Below are positions 1 to 10,543 of a stretch of 46,540 bases of DNA, one piece after another. The stretch lies in the NCBI GenBank assembly GCA_027307235.1, contig DAHUXH010000018.1, forward strand, positions 1 to 46,540, written 5' to 3'. The notes beneath the pieces are model-generated. The model saw nothing but the letters and a program-made list of their open reading frames with translations, was not told the DNA's origin and ran no database searches. Made by a program: the position numbers and the translations under genes. Source of the DNA: Vulcanimicrobiota bacterium (GTDB lineage: Bacteria; Vulcanimicrobiota; Vulcanimicrobiia; Vulcanimicrobiales; Vulcanimicrobiaceae). Numbering within the stretch: the first letter of the stretch is position 1; each line of letters begins with the position of its first letter.

Positions 1-1
1 G

Positions 2-208
2 CAGGGCGTGCTCTACGCCTACGAGGTGATGGAAGGCAAAGACATCGCCCACCTGACGATCTTCCAAGCGCAGAGCGTGGTGCTCACGCCCAACGAGCCG
101 AATGCCGGCAGCGTAACGCGCCCACACCTGCCGCTTGCGCCTTCACCGAAGCCCGCGCCGCCCGCGAAACCGACACCAACACCGACGAAGAAGCCGGGCA
201 CGTTCTAA
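2..208 (+). CDS. Secreted paralogue of unknown function, C-terminal end only
   Basis: This is the last 68 codons of a gene that enters from the left edge. The visible part reads QGVLYAYEVMEGK, then a strand ending FQAQSVVLTPNEP, then a Pro/Thr/Lys-rich tail. It matches the C-termini of the two following minus-strand proteins (QGIYYPFRMLEGK…FQATRVTFMPDEP and EGVLYPY…FQAQSVSF), so it is a third family member in opposite orientation. Its TAA stop at 206–208 directly abuts the TAG stop of the convergent neighbour, with no spacer. Function is unknown. Confidence 0.75.
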   Translation, partial: QGVLYAYEVMEGKDIAHLTIFQAQSVVLTPNEPNAGSVTRPHLPLAPSPKPAPPAKPTPTPTKKPGTF

Positions 209-958
209 CTACTGGGTCGTCGACTGCGGTCGGGTGACGGCGGTGATGTCGGGTTCCGGAAATGTGAAGCTCACGCTCTGTGCCTGGAAGAGGGTCGTGC
301 TCGTCGGTGAGTTGATCTGAGCAAGATGATACGGATAGAGTACGCCCTCAATCGCGCGGTAGTCGGACAGCACGTCGACCTCTCCGCCACTGTACTGAAT
401 GGCGCTAATCATTCCGGTCGAAGGGCGTATTAGTAATAACACGGGATCGCCGCCGTTGGGCGTAATGAGGATTCTATCCCCGAGCTTCGCGTCAAGCCCT
501 TTAGCCGTGATCGCGGCGCCTTCGGTATCCGGATGCCAATAGCCATGCTCCGTGACATACAACAGCGTGCGAACCGCCGATGGGGCGACTGAATAGTTCG
601 TCAGCGTGTTGCCGTTCAGCTGCCACGGGCCCTTTTTGTCGATGCCGTATTGAAATGTCTTCTTATCGTTGAACGTGACGACCGTGCGCGCGAAGCCTGT
701 TCGTAAATCGGCGACGTACACGAACGGTGCGACCGTGCTGTTCAACTTGGCGACGCCCAAGACCAGGAGGCCGCCGTACTTGTCCCAAGTGGAGCCGCCT
801 GCATTGGTCTTCGTCAATTGAAGTGCAACGGCGGGGTGCGCGATCATCTCATCGCTCAGCGGCTTCACGGAGAGCTGCACGGTCGGGGGCGGTGTTGCGG
901 TCCCAACGATACCCGTCGCGAAGACGACGGCGAGACCTAATCGCACGGCGCGTCGCAT
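209..958 (-). CDS. Secreted protein of unknown function, paralogue B
   Basis: The 249-residue product begins with a basic n-region and hydrophobic core (MRRAVRLGLAVVFATGIVG) that looks like a signal peptide. The remainder is predicted export-type, beta-rich sequence. It shares YVADLRTGF, a GD(R/K)(I/V)LITPNGG block, an (L/F)(S/A)DYR block and a C-terminal FQAQSVSF strand with the next upstream protein. A GAGGA ribosome site lies eight bases before the ATG. Only 13 bases separate it from the paralogue upstream, so the two probably form one transcript. I recognise no catalytic motif. Confidence 0.8.
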   Translation of the reverse strand: MRRAVRLGLAVVFATGIVGTATPPPTVQLSVKPLSDEMIAHPAVALQLTKTNAGGSTWDKYGGLLVLGVAKLNSTVAPFVYVADLRTGFARTVVTFNDKKTFQYGIDKKGPWQLNGNTLTNYSVAPSAVRTLLYVTEHGYWHPDTEGAAITAKGLDAKLGDRILITPNGGDPVLLLIRPSTGMISAIQYSGGEVDVLSDYRAIEGVLYPYHLAQINSPTSTTLFQAQSVSFTFPEPDITAVTRPQSTTQ

Positions 959-971
959 CGGGGAATCCTCG

Positions 972-1766
972 CTAACCCTGCGCCTTCACGGCGGGTTTAG
1001 AAGCAGCGGGTCGCGCGATCGTAGCGTCGGGAGGTTCGTCGGGCATGAAGGTCACGCGGGTCGCCTGGAACACGGTAAGAGCTCCGGTCGTCTTGCCTTC
1101 GAGCATGCGAAACGGATAGTAGATGCCTTGCACCGGGCGGTAATCGGCAAACAGACTTATCTGCCCGGTGCCAAATTGGATGGCACTGATCAAACTCGTC
1201 TCCTTTTTGATCACGAGCAAGAACGGAGCACCGCCATTGGGCGTGATCAGGACCTTGTCACCAAAACGCGGATCGATGCCGGCTGCTGTGAATGTGGCTT
1301 TGTCATTCGGATTCAAGAATCCAAAGCGGTTCACATACCGAGCTGTCGCTATCGCGAGCGCCAGGCTATCGAAACTCTTGACGACGCCGTCGTGTGAATT
1401 CCAGCCACCGCGCGCATCGACGCCGTATTCATCGATGTCTTTGCCGTCGCTCGATTGGATGACCATACGATCGTAGCCGGTTCGCAGATCGGCGACGTAC
1501 GAATATGAACGAGTCGAGGGTCCCGCGTGGACTTCTCCGATCACGGCGATACTGCCGAATCGATCCCAAGCCGTGCCGATCGATGCCCTCGAAGCCGCAA
1601 GCGCCGCCGTCGGGTCTTTGAGTTGCGCATCCGTGAGCGACGGGAGCAGCTGCGACGAAGTGGGCTCCGGGCTCGGCGCTGCCTGTCCGCTCATGGCGCT
1701 CGCCGTGGTGGCAAACAGGGTCAGCGCTATGGCCGCAAGCGGCATGGCTTTGAGAGGAAACCACAT
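972..1766 (-). CDS. Secreted protein of unknown function, paralogue C
   Basis: 264 residues starting MWFPLKAMPLAAIALTLF, with a signal peptide that probably ends near ASAMSGQA. The mature part has YVADLRTGYD, GDKVLITPNGG, LFADYRPVQGIYYPF and a final FQATRVTFMPDEP strand, each matched in the adjacent paralogue. The reading frame stays open far upstream, to about 3104, but that part lies antisense to rpmE and prfA and is discarded; the signal peptide fixes the start at 1766. A second Met at 1745 is possible. It heads a two-gene unit with paralogue B. Function is not known. Confidence 0.8.
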   Translation of the reverse strand: MWFPLKAMPLAAIALTLFATTASAMSGQAAPSPEPTSSQLLPSLTDAQLKDPTAALAASRASIGTAWDRFGSIAVIGEVHAGPSTRSYSYVADLRTGYDRMVIQSSDGKDIDEYGVDARGGWNSHDGVVKSFDSLALAIATARYVNRFGFLNPNDKATFTAAGIDPRFGDKVLITPNGGAPFLLVIKKETSLISAIQFGTGQISLFADYRPVQGIYYPFRMLEGKTTGALTVFQATRVTFMPDEPPDATIARPAASKPAVKAQG

Positions 1767-1859
1767 CCTGTCGGCGGCTTCTTGCCGCCGGTGTGTCGAC
1801 CCTGGCGGCGCCGCATCAGGGCCTATTAGGTACCAGGTTCCCCCTCTTGCGGGGGCTGT

Positions 1860-1865
1860 TATAAT
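1860..1865 (+). promoter_or_regulatory. Probable -10 element for rpmE
   Basis: A perfect TATAAT ends ten bases before the GTG of rpmE. The best -35 at the right distance is poor (TTCCCC, 1838–1843). With this -10 the transcript would start only a few bases before the start codon, so the mRNA would be almost leaderless. Confidence 0.45.
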
Positions 1866-1874
1866 GGGGGGGTT

Positions 1875-2147
1875 GTGAAAGAGAAGATCCATCCCACGTG
1901 GTACCCCGAGGCGCGCGTCCACTGCGCGTGCGGGAGTACGTTTACGACCGGCTCGACCATCAAGGACATCTCCGTCGAGATTTGCTCGGCGTGCCATCCG
2001 CTGTTCACCGGTCAGCAGAAGCTCATCGATACGGCAGGCCGCGTCGAGAAGTTCCAGCAGCGCGCCGAAGCCGCAAAGAAGAAGCAGGCCGAAGCCGCAG
2101 CGCGCAAGGCATCCAAAGACGCGAAAAAAGCTACCGTCGAAGCGTAG
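1875..2147 (+). CDS. rpmE: 50S ribosomal protein L31
   Basis: A 90-residue protein with the L31 core: [20 protein letters not shown] at the start, then [12 protein letters not shown]. Cysteines at 17, 19, 37 and 40 make it the zinc-binding (C+) type. The core ends near residue 60 and is followed by a 30-residue Lys/Ala-rich tail that is longer than in most L31 proteins. The start is GTG, directly preceded by a G-run. It has its own -10 and a strong terminator, so it is probably monocistronic. L31 sits on the large subunit near the central protuberance. Confidence 0.93.
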   Translation: MKEKIHPTWYPEARVHCACGSTFTTGSTIKDISVEICSACHPLFTGQQKLIDTAGRVEKFQQRAEAAKKKQAEAAARKASKDAKKATVEA

Positions 2148-2166
2148 CGACGCGGGCATTGGAAGG

Positions 2167-2199
2167 GACGGGCCGCCGCGCGGCTCGTCTTTTCTTTTT
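2167..2199 (+). terminator. Rho-independent terminator after rpmE
   Basis: A 10-bp stem (GACGGGCCGC with GCGGCTCGTC, one G·T pair) and a three-base loop are followed by TTTTCTTTTT. It lies between rpmE and prfA, with only 29 bases left before the prfA start. Confidence 0.88.
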
Positions 2200-2228
2200 C
2201 GACGATCGTCAATTGAGGCGAAACACGA

Positions 2229-3329
2229 ATGTCTAGTTTGAACGCACAAGTCTTCGAGCGGCTCGACAGCGTCGCACGCCGCTTTGACGAAATCGATGCC
2301 GCGCTCGCCAATCCGAGTGGCGGGTTCGATCAAGCGCGCTTCACTGCGCTCGTCAAGGAACGGGCGTCGATCGAAGAGACGGTGACGACGTACCGCGCGT
2401 ACCGCAAGATCCTCAGCGACATCGCGGGAAACGAACGGCTGCTCGCCGACAAGAGCGATCCCGAACTGCAAGCGCTCGCGCAAGAGGAAGCCCCGGCGCT
2501 GCGCGCGGCCCACGATCACTTGGAAAGCAAACTCCAGGAATTGATGGTTCCGCGCGATCCCAACGACGACAAGGACATCTTCGTCGAGATTCGCGCCGGC
2601 GCGGGCGGCGACGAAGCGGCCATCTTCGCGGGCGATCTGGCGCGCATGTACATGCGTTTCGCGGAAGCCAAAGGCATGAAGGTGGAACTCGTCTCCGAAA
2701 ACGAGAGCGACGCGGGCGGCTACAAAGAGATCGTCTTTGCGATCAAAGGCCAGGGCGCGTATCGTTATTTCAAACACGAATCCGGCGTGCACCGCGTGCA
2801 GCGCGTTCCGGTGACCGAAGCACAAGGCCGCGTGCACACGTCGACCGCGACGGTCGCCGTACTGCCGCAGGTCGACGACGACGTCGAGATCGAGATTAAA
2901 TCGTCGGACTTGCAGGTTGACACGTACAAAGCCAGCGGCGCCGGCGGTCAGCACGTCAACAAGACCGAATCGGCCATCCGCATCACACACGTCCCGACCG
3001 GAATCGTGGTCGCGTCGCAACAAGAACGCTCGCAGACGCAAAACCGCGAACGCGCCATGCAGATGCTGCGTTCGATGCTCTACGAGCGCAAGCAGCGCGA
3101 GCAAGAAGAAGCGATGGGATCACTGCGGCGCAGCCAAGTCGGCACCGGCGACCGCTCGGAGAAGATTCGCACCTACAACTTCCCGCAAGATCGCGTGACC
3201 GATCATCGCATCAACCAGAACTACGGCAACATTCGCGGCATCATGGACGGCGACATCGGCGACCTCGTCGACGATCTGCTCAAAGACGAGCGCGCGCGCC
3301 TGCTCGCCGGCAGCGAGCCTGCGGCATGA
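2229..3329 (+). CDS. prfA: Peptide chain release factor 1
   Basis: 366 residues, the usual length for RF1. It recognises UAA and UAG in the ribosomal A site and triggers peptidyl-tRNA hydrolysis. The codon-reading tripeptide is PVT at about 194–196 (RF1-type PxT, not the SPF of RF2). The catalytic GGQ is at about 239–241 within SGAGGQHVNKTES. A GAGGCG ribosome site precedes the ATG. It overlaps prmC, which methylates the GGQ glutamine, by four bases, a classic functional pair. Confidence 0.97.
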   Translation: MSSLNAQVFERLDSVARRFDEIDAALANPSGGFDQARFTALVKERASIEETVTTYRAYRKILSDIAGNERLLADKSDPELQALAQEEAPALRAAHDHLESKLQELMVPRDPNDDKDIFVEIRAGAGGDEAAIFAGDLARMYMRFAEAKGMKVELVSENESDAGGYKEIVFAIKGQGAYRYFKHESGVHRVQRVPVTEAQGRVHTSTATVAVLPQVDDDVEIEIKSSDLQVDTYKASGAGGQHVNKTESAIRITHVPTGIVVASQQERSQTQNRERAMQMLRSMLYERKQREQEEAMGSLRRSQVGTGDRSEKIRTYNFPQDRVTDHRINQNYGNIRGIMDGDIGDLVDDLLKDERARLLAGSEPAA

Positions 3330-4171
3330 GCGTCGCCGAGCTGCTCGGTCACGCGAGTTCGACGCTCGCGGTCACGAGTGACTCGGCCCACGCCGACGCG
3401 CAGATCCTGCTCGCGCACGTCCTCCAGCGCGATCGCGCCTGGCTGATCGCGCACTCCGAAGAACCGGTGTCGCCCGAACGCATGGCGGAATTTGAAGCAT
3501 TGGCGAAACGCCGGTCGAGCGGCGAACCGATCGCGTACATTCTCGGTTGGGCGGGGTTTTACGGCCGCGTCTTCGCGGTCAATAACGCCGTGCTCATTCC
3601 TCGTCCGGAAACCGAATTGCTCGTCGATGAGGCGCTGGAGTTTTTGCGCGCGCGCGGCAAAGAGCATCCGCATGCGCTCGATATCGGCACCGGTTCAGGG
3701 GCGGTAGCCTGCACGCTCGCGGCCGAAGTGGCGACGGTGCAGGTCGATGCCACCGATGCATCGGCGCGCGCCCTCGACGTCGCGGAGATCAACGCGGATC
3801 GTATCGGCGTCGCGCAGCGCTGCCGGTTTCTTCACGGTGACTTGGCCGAACCGGTGCGCGGCCGGCGCTATGACGTCATTGTCGCCAATCTGCCGTACGT
3901 TCCAACCGCTGATATCCCGCCGCGGCCCGACCCCGTCAGCTTCGAACCGCGCAGCGCGCTCGACGGCGGTCCCGACGGACTCGACCTGTATCGCCGCCAT
4001 GCGCCCGACCTGATGGCGCTGCTCGCCCCGAATGCGATCGCGCTCCTCGAAGCCGGCCCCGACAACATCGACGCCCTCGCCGCCATCATCGCCCACGCAG
4101 TCCCAGACGCACACATCGAATTACAACGCGACTACAGCAACCTACCCCGCTACATTCGAGTGCAAGCGTAG
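3326..4171 (+). CDS. prmC: Release factor glutamine N5-methyltransferase
   Basis: 281 residues. It transfers a methyl group from SAM to the glutamine of the release-factor GGQ motif. An N-terminal helical domain is followed by the SAM-binding motif DIGTGSGAVA (about 119–128) and the substrate motif NLPY (about 188–191), an accepted variant of NPPY. Its ATG overlaps the prfA TGA (ATGA), which implies translational coupling. The C-terminus is complete (LPRYIRVQA). Confidence 0.95.
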   Translation: MSVAELLGHASSTLAVTSDSAHADAQILLAHVLQRDRAWLIAHSEEPVSPERMAEFEALAKRRSSGEPIAYILGWAGFYGRVFAVNNAVLIPRPETELLVDEALEFLRARGKEHPHALDIGTGSGAVACTLAAEVATVQVDATDASARALDVAEINADRIGVAQRCRFLHGDLAEPVRGRRYDVIVANLPYVPTADIPPRPDPVSFEPRSALDGGPDGLDLYRRHAPDLMALLAPNAIALLEAGPDNIDALAAIIAHAVPDAHIELQRDYSNLPRYIRVQA

Positions 4172-6735
<2,564 letters not shown>

Positions 6736-6739
<4 letters not shown>

Positions 6740-7758
6740 CCACGATCGCGCTCGACGCGCGCGTCACGCGCCGCATCTCGGTCGGCATGCGTGCGTACAT
6801 GCACGAATTGACCGAGCGCCTCCCGCGCGTCGCCCCGGAGTTTTCGTACCGGGTTTTCGATCGCGGCCGAAATTTCGGTTTGAGCGAGCAGATCGGTCTG
6901 CCGCTCGCGATCGCGCGCTCGGGCGCCGACCTCACGCATTTTCTTTCCTTCTACGCACCGGTGTTTCCGGCGCGACCGTTCGTCGTCACCGTGCACGATC
7001 TCATCCACTTGCGCTTCCCGCGGTATTTCAAACGCCACGTCGGATTCTATTATCAGACCGTCACGCGCGCGCTGTGTGCGCGTGCCGCGCGTGTGATTAC
7101 CGACGATCCGCGTACGGTGGACGATCTCGAACGCTTTCTCGGCGTGCCGCGGACGAAGGTCCGCACCATCGCGCTCGGCGTCGACGACCGGTTCTTAACT
7201 CCGGCGCAGCCCTATCGCGCCGAGCGGCCGTATCTGCTCTACGTCGGCAATCACCGCGCGCACAAGAATCTCGCGACGCTCTTCGACGCATGGTCGTCGC
7301 TCGCGCCCGAGGTCGCACTCGACCTCTACGTCACCGGAGACGATGATTTCGGCGGCGAGTTGGAACGCCGCTCGACGCCGGTGCGCAGGATCGTGGCGCT
7401 CGGCGACATTGCGACCGATCGATTGCCGGAATACTATGCCGGTGCGCTCGCGCTCGTTCATCCGGCGCTTTGCGAAGGCTTCGGTCTGCCGATGCTCGAG
7501 GCGATGGCGGCCGGAACGCCGGTCATCGCGTCGGACGACGCCGTTCCGCAGGTGCTCGCGCACAACGCGCTCCGCTTTGCGACGCGCGATGCGGCCGCGC
7601 TGCGCGTTCAGATGGAGCGCATCGTCGGGAATCCCGCGCTGCGCGGCGAACTGGTCGAGCGAGGTCGAACGCTGGCCGCGCGTCTGACGTGGGATGCGTG
7701 CGCGCGAGCGACGGCCGACGTCTACCGCGAGGTGTTGGAGGAGAGCGAAGGTTCATGA
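6736..7758 (+). CDS. Family 4 glycosyltransferase
   Basis: 340 residues with a GT-B fold. An N-terminal acceptor domain (ALDARVTRRISVGMRAYMHE) is followed by a C-terminal GT1-type nucleotide-sugar domain: YLLYVGNHRAHKNLATLF, then PALCEGFGLPMLEAMAAG, which carries the E-x7-E pair. The GTG start overlaps the TGA of the preceding glycosyltransferase. The open frame runs further upstream but that part is a shadow. It probably works with its neighbour on a surface polysaccharide or glycolipid. Confidence 0.92.
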
Positions 7759-9269
7759 GGCGCGCGCTGGTCACGGGGATGGTGCTGCTCGCGACGCTGG
7801 GCGCTGCGACGCCGGCCCCGCCGCCGAAAACCGTCGCTCCGATCGCCATCACGATCGACGGTACGACGCTGCCGCTCGATCCGCCGCCGCGTTTTGAGAA
7901 ATACGAGTTGCTGGTGCCGGTGCGCAGGATCATTCAGGCGCTCGGTCTCGACTTCGAAAAGTCGGGGAAGAAAATCAGCACGCAGGTGGGCTCGAAGACG
8001 GTCGTGCTGGTCGTCGGCAGCCGTCGCGCGTACGTCGACGATCAGCCGTTCCAGCTCGACATGCCGCCGGTCGAGATCAAAGACGTCTTGTACGCGCCGC
8101 TGCGCTTCTTCGCAGACGTCTTGGGCGCGCAAGCGTATTTCGACGCGAAGGCACGCATCGTGCACATCGACTCCTCGACGATCGGACAGACCGGCGACGG
8201 GAAGATCGTGCGCGGCAAGCACATCGAGTATGACGGCATCGTGACGGCCGTAGACATCGACTCCGATCCGCCCACGATCACCGTCTCGTACGGTCCGTCG
8301 GTACGCACGATCGAGGTCGGCACGAATGCGCTCATCGACCTGCACGACGTCAACACCGACGTCTACACGCCGGGTGAACTCGGGAACGTCCGGCCCGGCG
8401 ATTTCGCGCGGATCGGCATGGACCGCAGCGGACAGGCCTCGCACATCACCGACGCATTCGGCTCGCGCAGCGGCTTGGTGGCGGCGGTGACCGGGAGCGA
8501 TCTCGTGCTCGACGACGGCCAGGTGATCGAGCCGTCGCGCGGCACGATGATCGAACTCAACGCCGCGACCGCGACGCTCGCGGACATTCACGTCGGCGAT
8601 CGCGCGACGGTGCGCTACAACATCGAAACCAACGAAGTGCGCGAGATTCTCGCGTCGCGTGCGTCCAGCGCGCCGTCCTCGGCGAACGGGATCGCGTCGA
8701 TCGACTCCGTGACGCTGGATGCGACCCGTCCGCTGCGCGCCAATCAGTCCGTCACCTTCACGCTGCGCGGAACGTCCGACGCCGTCGTCACCTTCGACAT
8801 CGGATCGTATGTGTCGGGCCTGGTCAGTTCGCAAACGTCGCCCGGCGTGTACACGACCGTTTTTCACATCCCCAACGATGCGAACTTCGCGGACGTGCCG
8901 GTCATCGGCCGGCTCACGGTGCGCGGCGGCCCGAGTGTGACGCAGGCGTCGACGCAGACGCTCTCGGCGGCGAGTGCGCCGCCGGGTATCGCCGACGTCG
9001 CTCCGGCAGCCGGGGCCACGATCGACAGCGCAGCGCCGGCGATCTACGTGACGTTCGCAACCGACGCTGTTGACGTCGATCCGTCGAGCATTCGCCTTGA
9101 AGTCAATGGACGCGACGTGACGCCGGAGTCGTTGCGCTCCGCGCGGTACATCGAATATCTGCCGAGGGTTTCCTATCCCGATGGGAAAGTCCGCGTCAGC
9201 GTTCACGTCGCCGACTTGGCCGGGAACGTCTCGGAAAAGAGCTGGTCGTTCACCATCAAGACACGATGA
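7755..9269 (+). CDS. Secreted stalk-domain (copper amine oxidase N-like) protein
   Basis: 504 residues. A signal peptide (MRRALVTGMVLLATLGAAT) is followed by a stalk domain at roughly 30–135, with the typical VPVRRIIQALG and VKDVLYAPLRFFADVLGA-like strands. A middle beta region (140–300) contains repeated short strands. Two Ig-like segments close the protein, the last ending with VHVADLAGNVSEKSWSF. Such proteins are usually exported wall- or surface-associated adaptors. The ATG overlaps the stop of the upstream glycosyltransferase, tying it to envelope assembly. The exact role is unknown. Confidence 0.88.
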   Translation: MRRALVTGMVLLATLGAATPAPPPKTVAPIAITIDGTTLPLDPPPRFEKYELLVPVRRIIQALGLDFEKSGKKISTQVGSKTVVLVVGSRRAYVDDQPFQLDMPPVEIKDVLYAPLRFFADVLGAQAYFDAKARIVHIDSSTIGQTGDGKIVRGKHIEYDGIVTAVDIDSDPPTITVSYGPSVRTIEVGTNALIDLHDVNTDVYTPGELGNVRPGDFARIGMDRSGQASHITDAFGSRSGLVAAVTGSDLVLDDGQVIEPSRGTMIELNAATATLADIHVGDRATVRYNIETNEVREILASRASSAPSSANGIASIDSVTLDATRPLRANQSVTFTLRGTSDAVVTFDIGSYVSGLVSSQTSPGVYTTVFHIPNDANFADVPVIGRLTVRGGPSVTQASTQTLSAASAPPGIADVAPAAGATIDSAAPAIYVTFATDAVDVDPSSIRLEVNGRDVTPESLRSARYIEYLPRVSYPDGKVRVSVHVADLAGNVSEKSWSFTIKTR

Positions 9270-9313
9270 CGCGAGGGGGAAACGAACCGTGAAGAAACCC
9301 CGGGCATAGGCGC

Positions 9314-9655
9314 ATGGTGGACTGCATCTTCTGCAAGATCATCGCCGGTGAGATTCCCGCGAAGTTCATCCGCCGCGATGACGACGTGGTGGCGATCGCG
9401 GATGCGAACCCGCAGGCGCCCTCTCATTTGCTCGTCATGCCGAGCAAGCACATCGCCAACATCGCGGATTTGGCCGGTTTGGCAAACGCCGCGCTGCTCT
9501 CGCGCGTCTTCGACGTGGCCACGAAGCTCGGCAAGGAGCACGGCAAGCACGGTTTTCGTCTCGTCGTCAACTCCGGCGCCGACGGCGGGCAGACCGTCGA
9601 TCACATGCACGTTCACGTGCTCTCCGGCCGCTTCATGGAGTGGCCGCCCGGATAG
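9314..9655 (+). CDS. HIT family nucleotide hydrolase/transferase
   Basis: 113 residues, a complete HIT (Hint-like) protein. The N-terminal CIFCKIIAGEIPA motif and the catalytic histidine triad HMHVHVL at about 97–103 are present. The family hydrolyses purine nucleoside phosphoramidates and related adenylates. Its C-terminus is slightly shortened (SGRFMEWPPG) relative to many family members. The start is the ATG at 9314, after AGGCGC. Confidence 0.94.
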   Translation: MVDCIFCKIIAGEIPAKFIRRDDDVVAIADANPQAPSHLLVMPSKHIANIADLAGLANAALLSRVFDVATKLGKEHGKHGFRLVVNSGADGGQTVDHMHVHVLSGRFMEWPPG

Positions 9656-9671
9656 CGTGCGCTCTTGTCGT

Positions 9672-9700
9672 TTGACGAGGCTGCCGGGGTATGCTACCGT
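9672..9700 (+). promoter_or_regulatory. Promoter for rpsU–yqeY
   Basis: TTGACG (9672–9677), a 17-base spacer and TACCGT (9695–9700), preceded by TG as in an extended -10. It leaves a leader of about 75 bases before rpsU. Confidence 0.5.
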
Positions 9701-9782
9701 TACGCAGGCGAGGCCCGATCGGGTCCCGTCTTTGATTTTGCTCCGGCGTGATTGCCGCAGCCGAAAGGGGGGTTGAACACGA

Positions 9783-9953
9783 ATGGAAGTCCGCATCGCT
9801 CCAGGTGAATCGATCGAGAGCGCGTTGCGCCGTTTCAAGAAGGCCACCCAGAAGGCCGGCATCTTGGCCGAGGCTCGCAAGCACGAGCACTACGAGAAAC
9901 CCAGCGTCCGCCGCAAGAAGAAGTCCGCGGCAGCGCGCAAGCGCCGCGCCTAA
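9783..9953 (+). CDS. rpsU: 30S ribosomal protein S21
   Basis: 56 residues: [20 protein letters not shown], then a basic helix ending [12 protein letters not shown]. Length, the ESALRRFK signature and the Arg/Lys-rich tail are those of S21, which binds the small subunit near the anti-Shine–Dalgarno helix. A strong AAAGGGGGG ribosome site precedes the ATG. Its TAA overlaps the next ATG (TAATG), the usual rpsU–yqeY arrangement. Confidence 0.96.
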   Translation: MEVRIAPGESIESALRRFKKATQKAGILAEARKHEHYEKPSVRRKKKSAAARKRRA

Positions 9954-10396
9954 TGGGCGCCCTCAAGGAGAAGATCGCCTCCGATCTCAAGGAGGCGATG
10001 AAAGCACGAGACCAGCTTCGGGTCGACACGTTACGGTCGGCCCTCTCCGCGTTCACCTATAAGCGCGTGGAGGCCGGTGCCGAGCTGACCGACGCCGACG
10101 AGGCGGCAGCCGTGCAGAAGCAAGTCAAGCAGCGTTCGGATTCGATTGTCGAGTTCGACAAGGCCGGCCGAACCGAGCTGGCCGAGAAAGAGCGGCGCGA
10201 GCGCGATATTCTGAGCGCCTATCTTCCCGCCCAGATGTCGGCCGACGAGGTGCGCTCGGTGGTCCGCGCGGCACTCGAATCGCTGCCGGCCGAAGGCCGC
10301 AATCAAGGCGCTGTCATGAAGATTGTGATCCCGCGCCTCAAAGGCATGGCCGACGGCAATCTCGTCCGCCAAATCGTCCAAGCCGAGTTGTCCTAA
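9953..10396 (+). CDS. yqeY: GatB/YqeY domain protein
   Basis: 147 residues matching the stand-alone YqeY family, which is homologous to the tail domain of GatB, the tRNA amidotransferase subunit. Visible family features are LKEAMKARDQLRVDTLR near the start, the central EKERRERDILSAYLP, and the C-terminal GAVMKIVIPRLKGMADGNLV. It is translationally coupled to rpsU. Its cellular role is not well defined; a function in tRNA-dependent amidation is inferred from the domain. Confidence 0.93.
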   Translation: MGALKEKIASDLKEAMKARDQLRVDTLRSALSAFTYKRVEAGAELTDADEAAAVQKQVKQRSDSIVEFDKAGRTELAEKERRERDILSAYLPAQMSADEVRSVVRAALESLPAEGRNQGAVMKIVIPRLKGMADGNLVRQIVQAELS

Positions 10397-10399
10397 TTC

Positions 10400-10504
10400 G
10401 GGGAAACTCTGATTCTCGTCAGGCCGAGGCGCGAAAGGGCAAAGTGTACTACGGTACATGAGCCCCTTCGCAATGACGGCATGGCGAGAATCAGAGTTTT
10501 CCCC
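10400..10504. repeat. Palindromic intergenic repeat, copy 1
   Basis: Outer arms GGGGAAACTCTGATTCTCG (10400–10418) and CGAGAATCAGAGTTTTCCCC (10485–10504) are complementary apart from one extra base. Between them is a core of about 63 bases that contains a second palindrome around GTGTAC-TACG-GTACAT. Its reverse complement matches the core at 40321–40384 at most positions, while the outer arms of the two copies differ in sequence. It fills most of the gap between yqeY and nfeD. Confidence 0.85.
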
Positions 10505-10543
10505 AAGCTGTAACTTGGGCGGGGTGGCGAAGTAGTCTCCTGC

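Noticed and set aside
1767-3104. Long minus-strand extension upstream of paralogue C
   Set aside because: It lies antisense to rpmE and prfA, both certain genes, and the signal peptide at 1766 gives a natural start.
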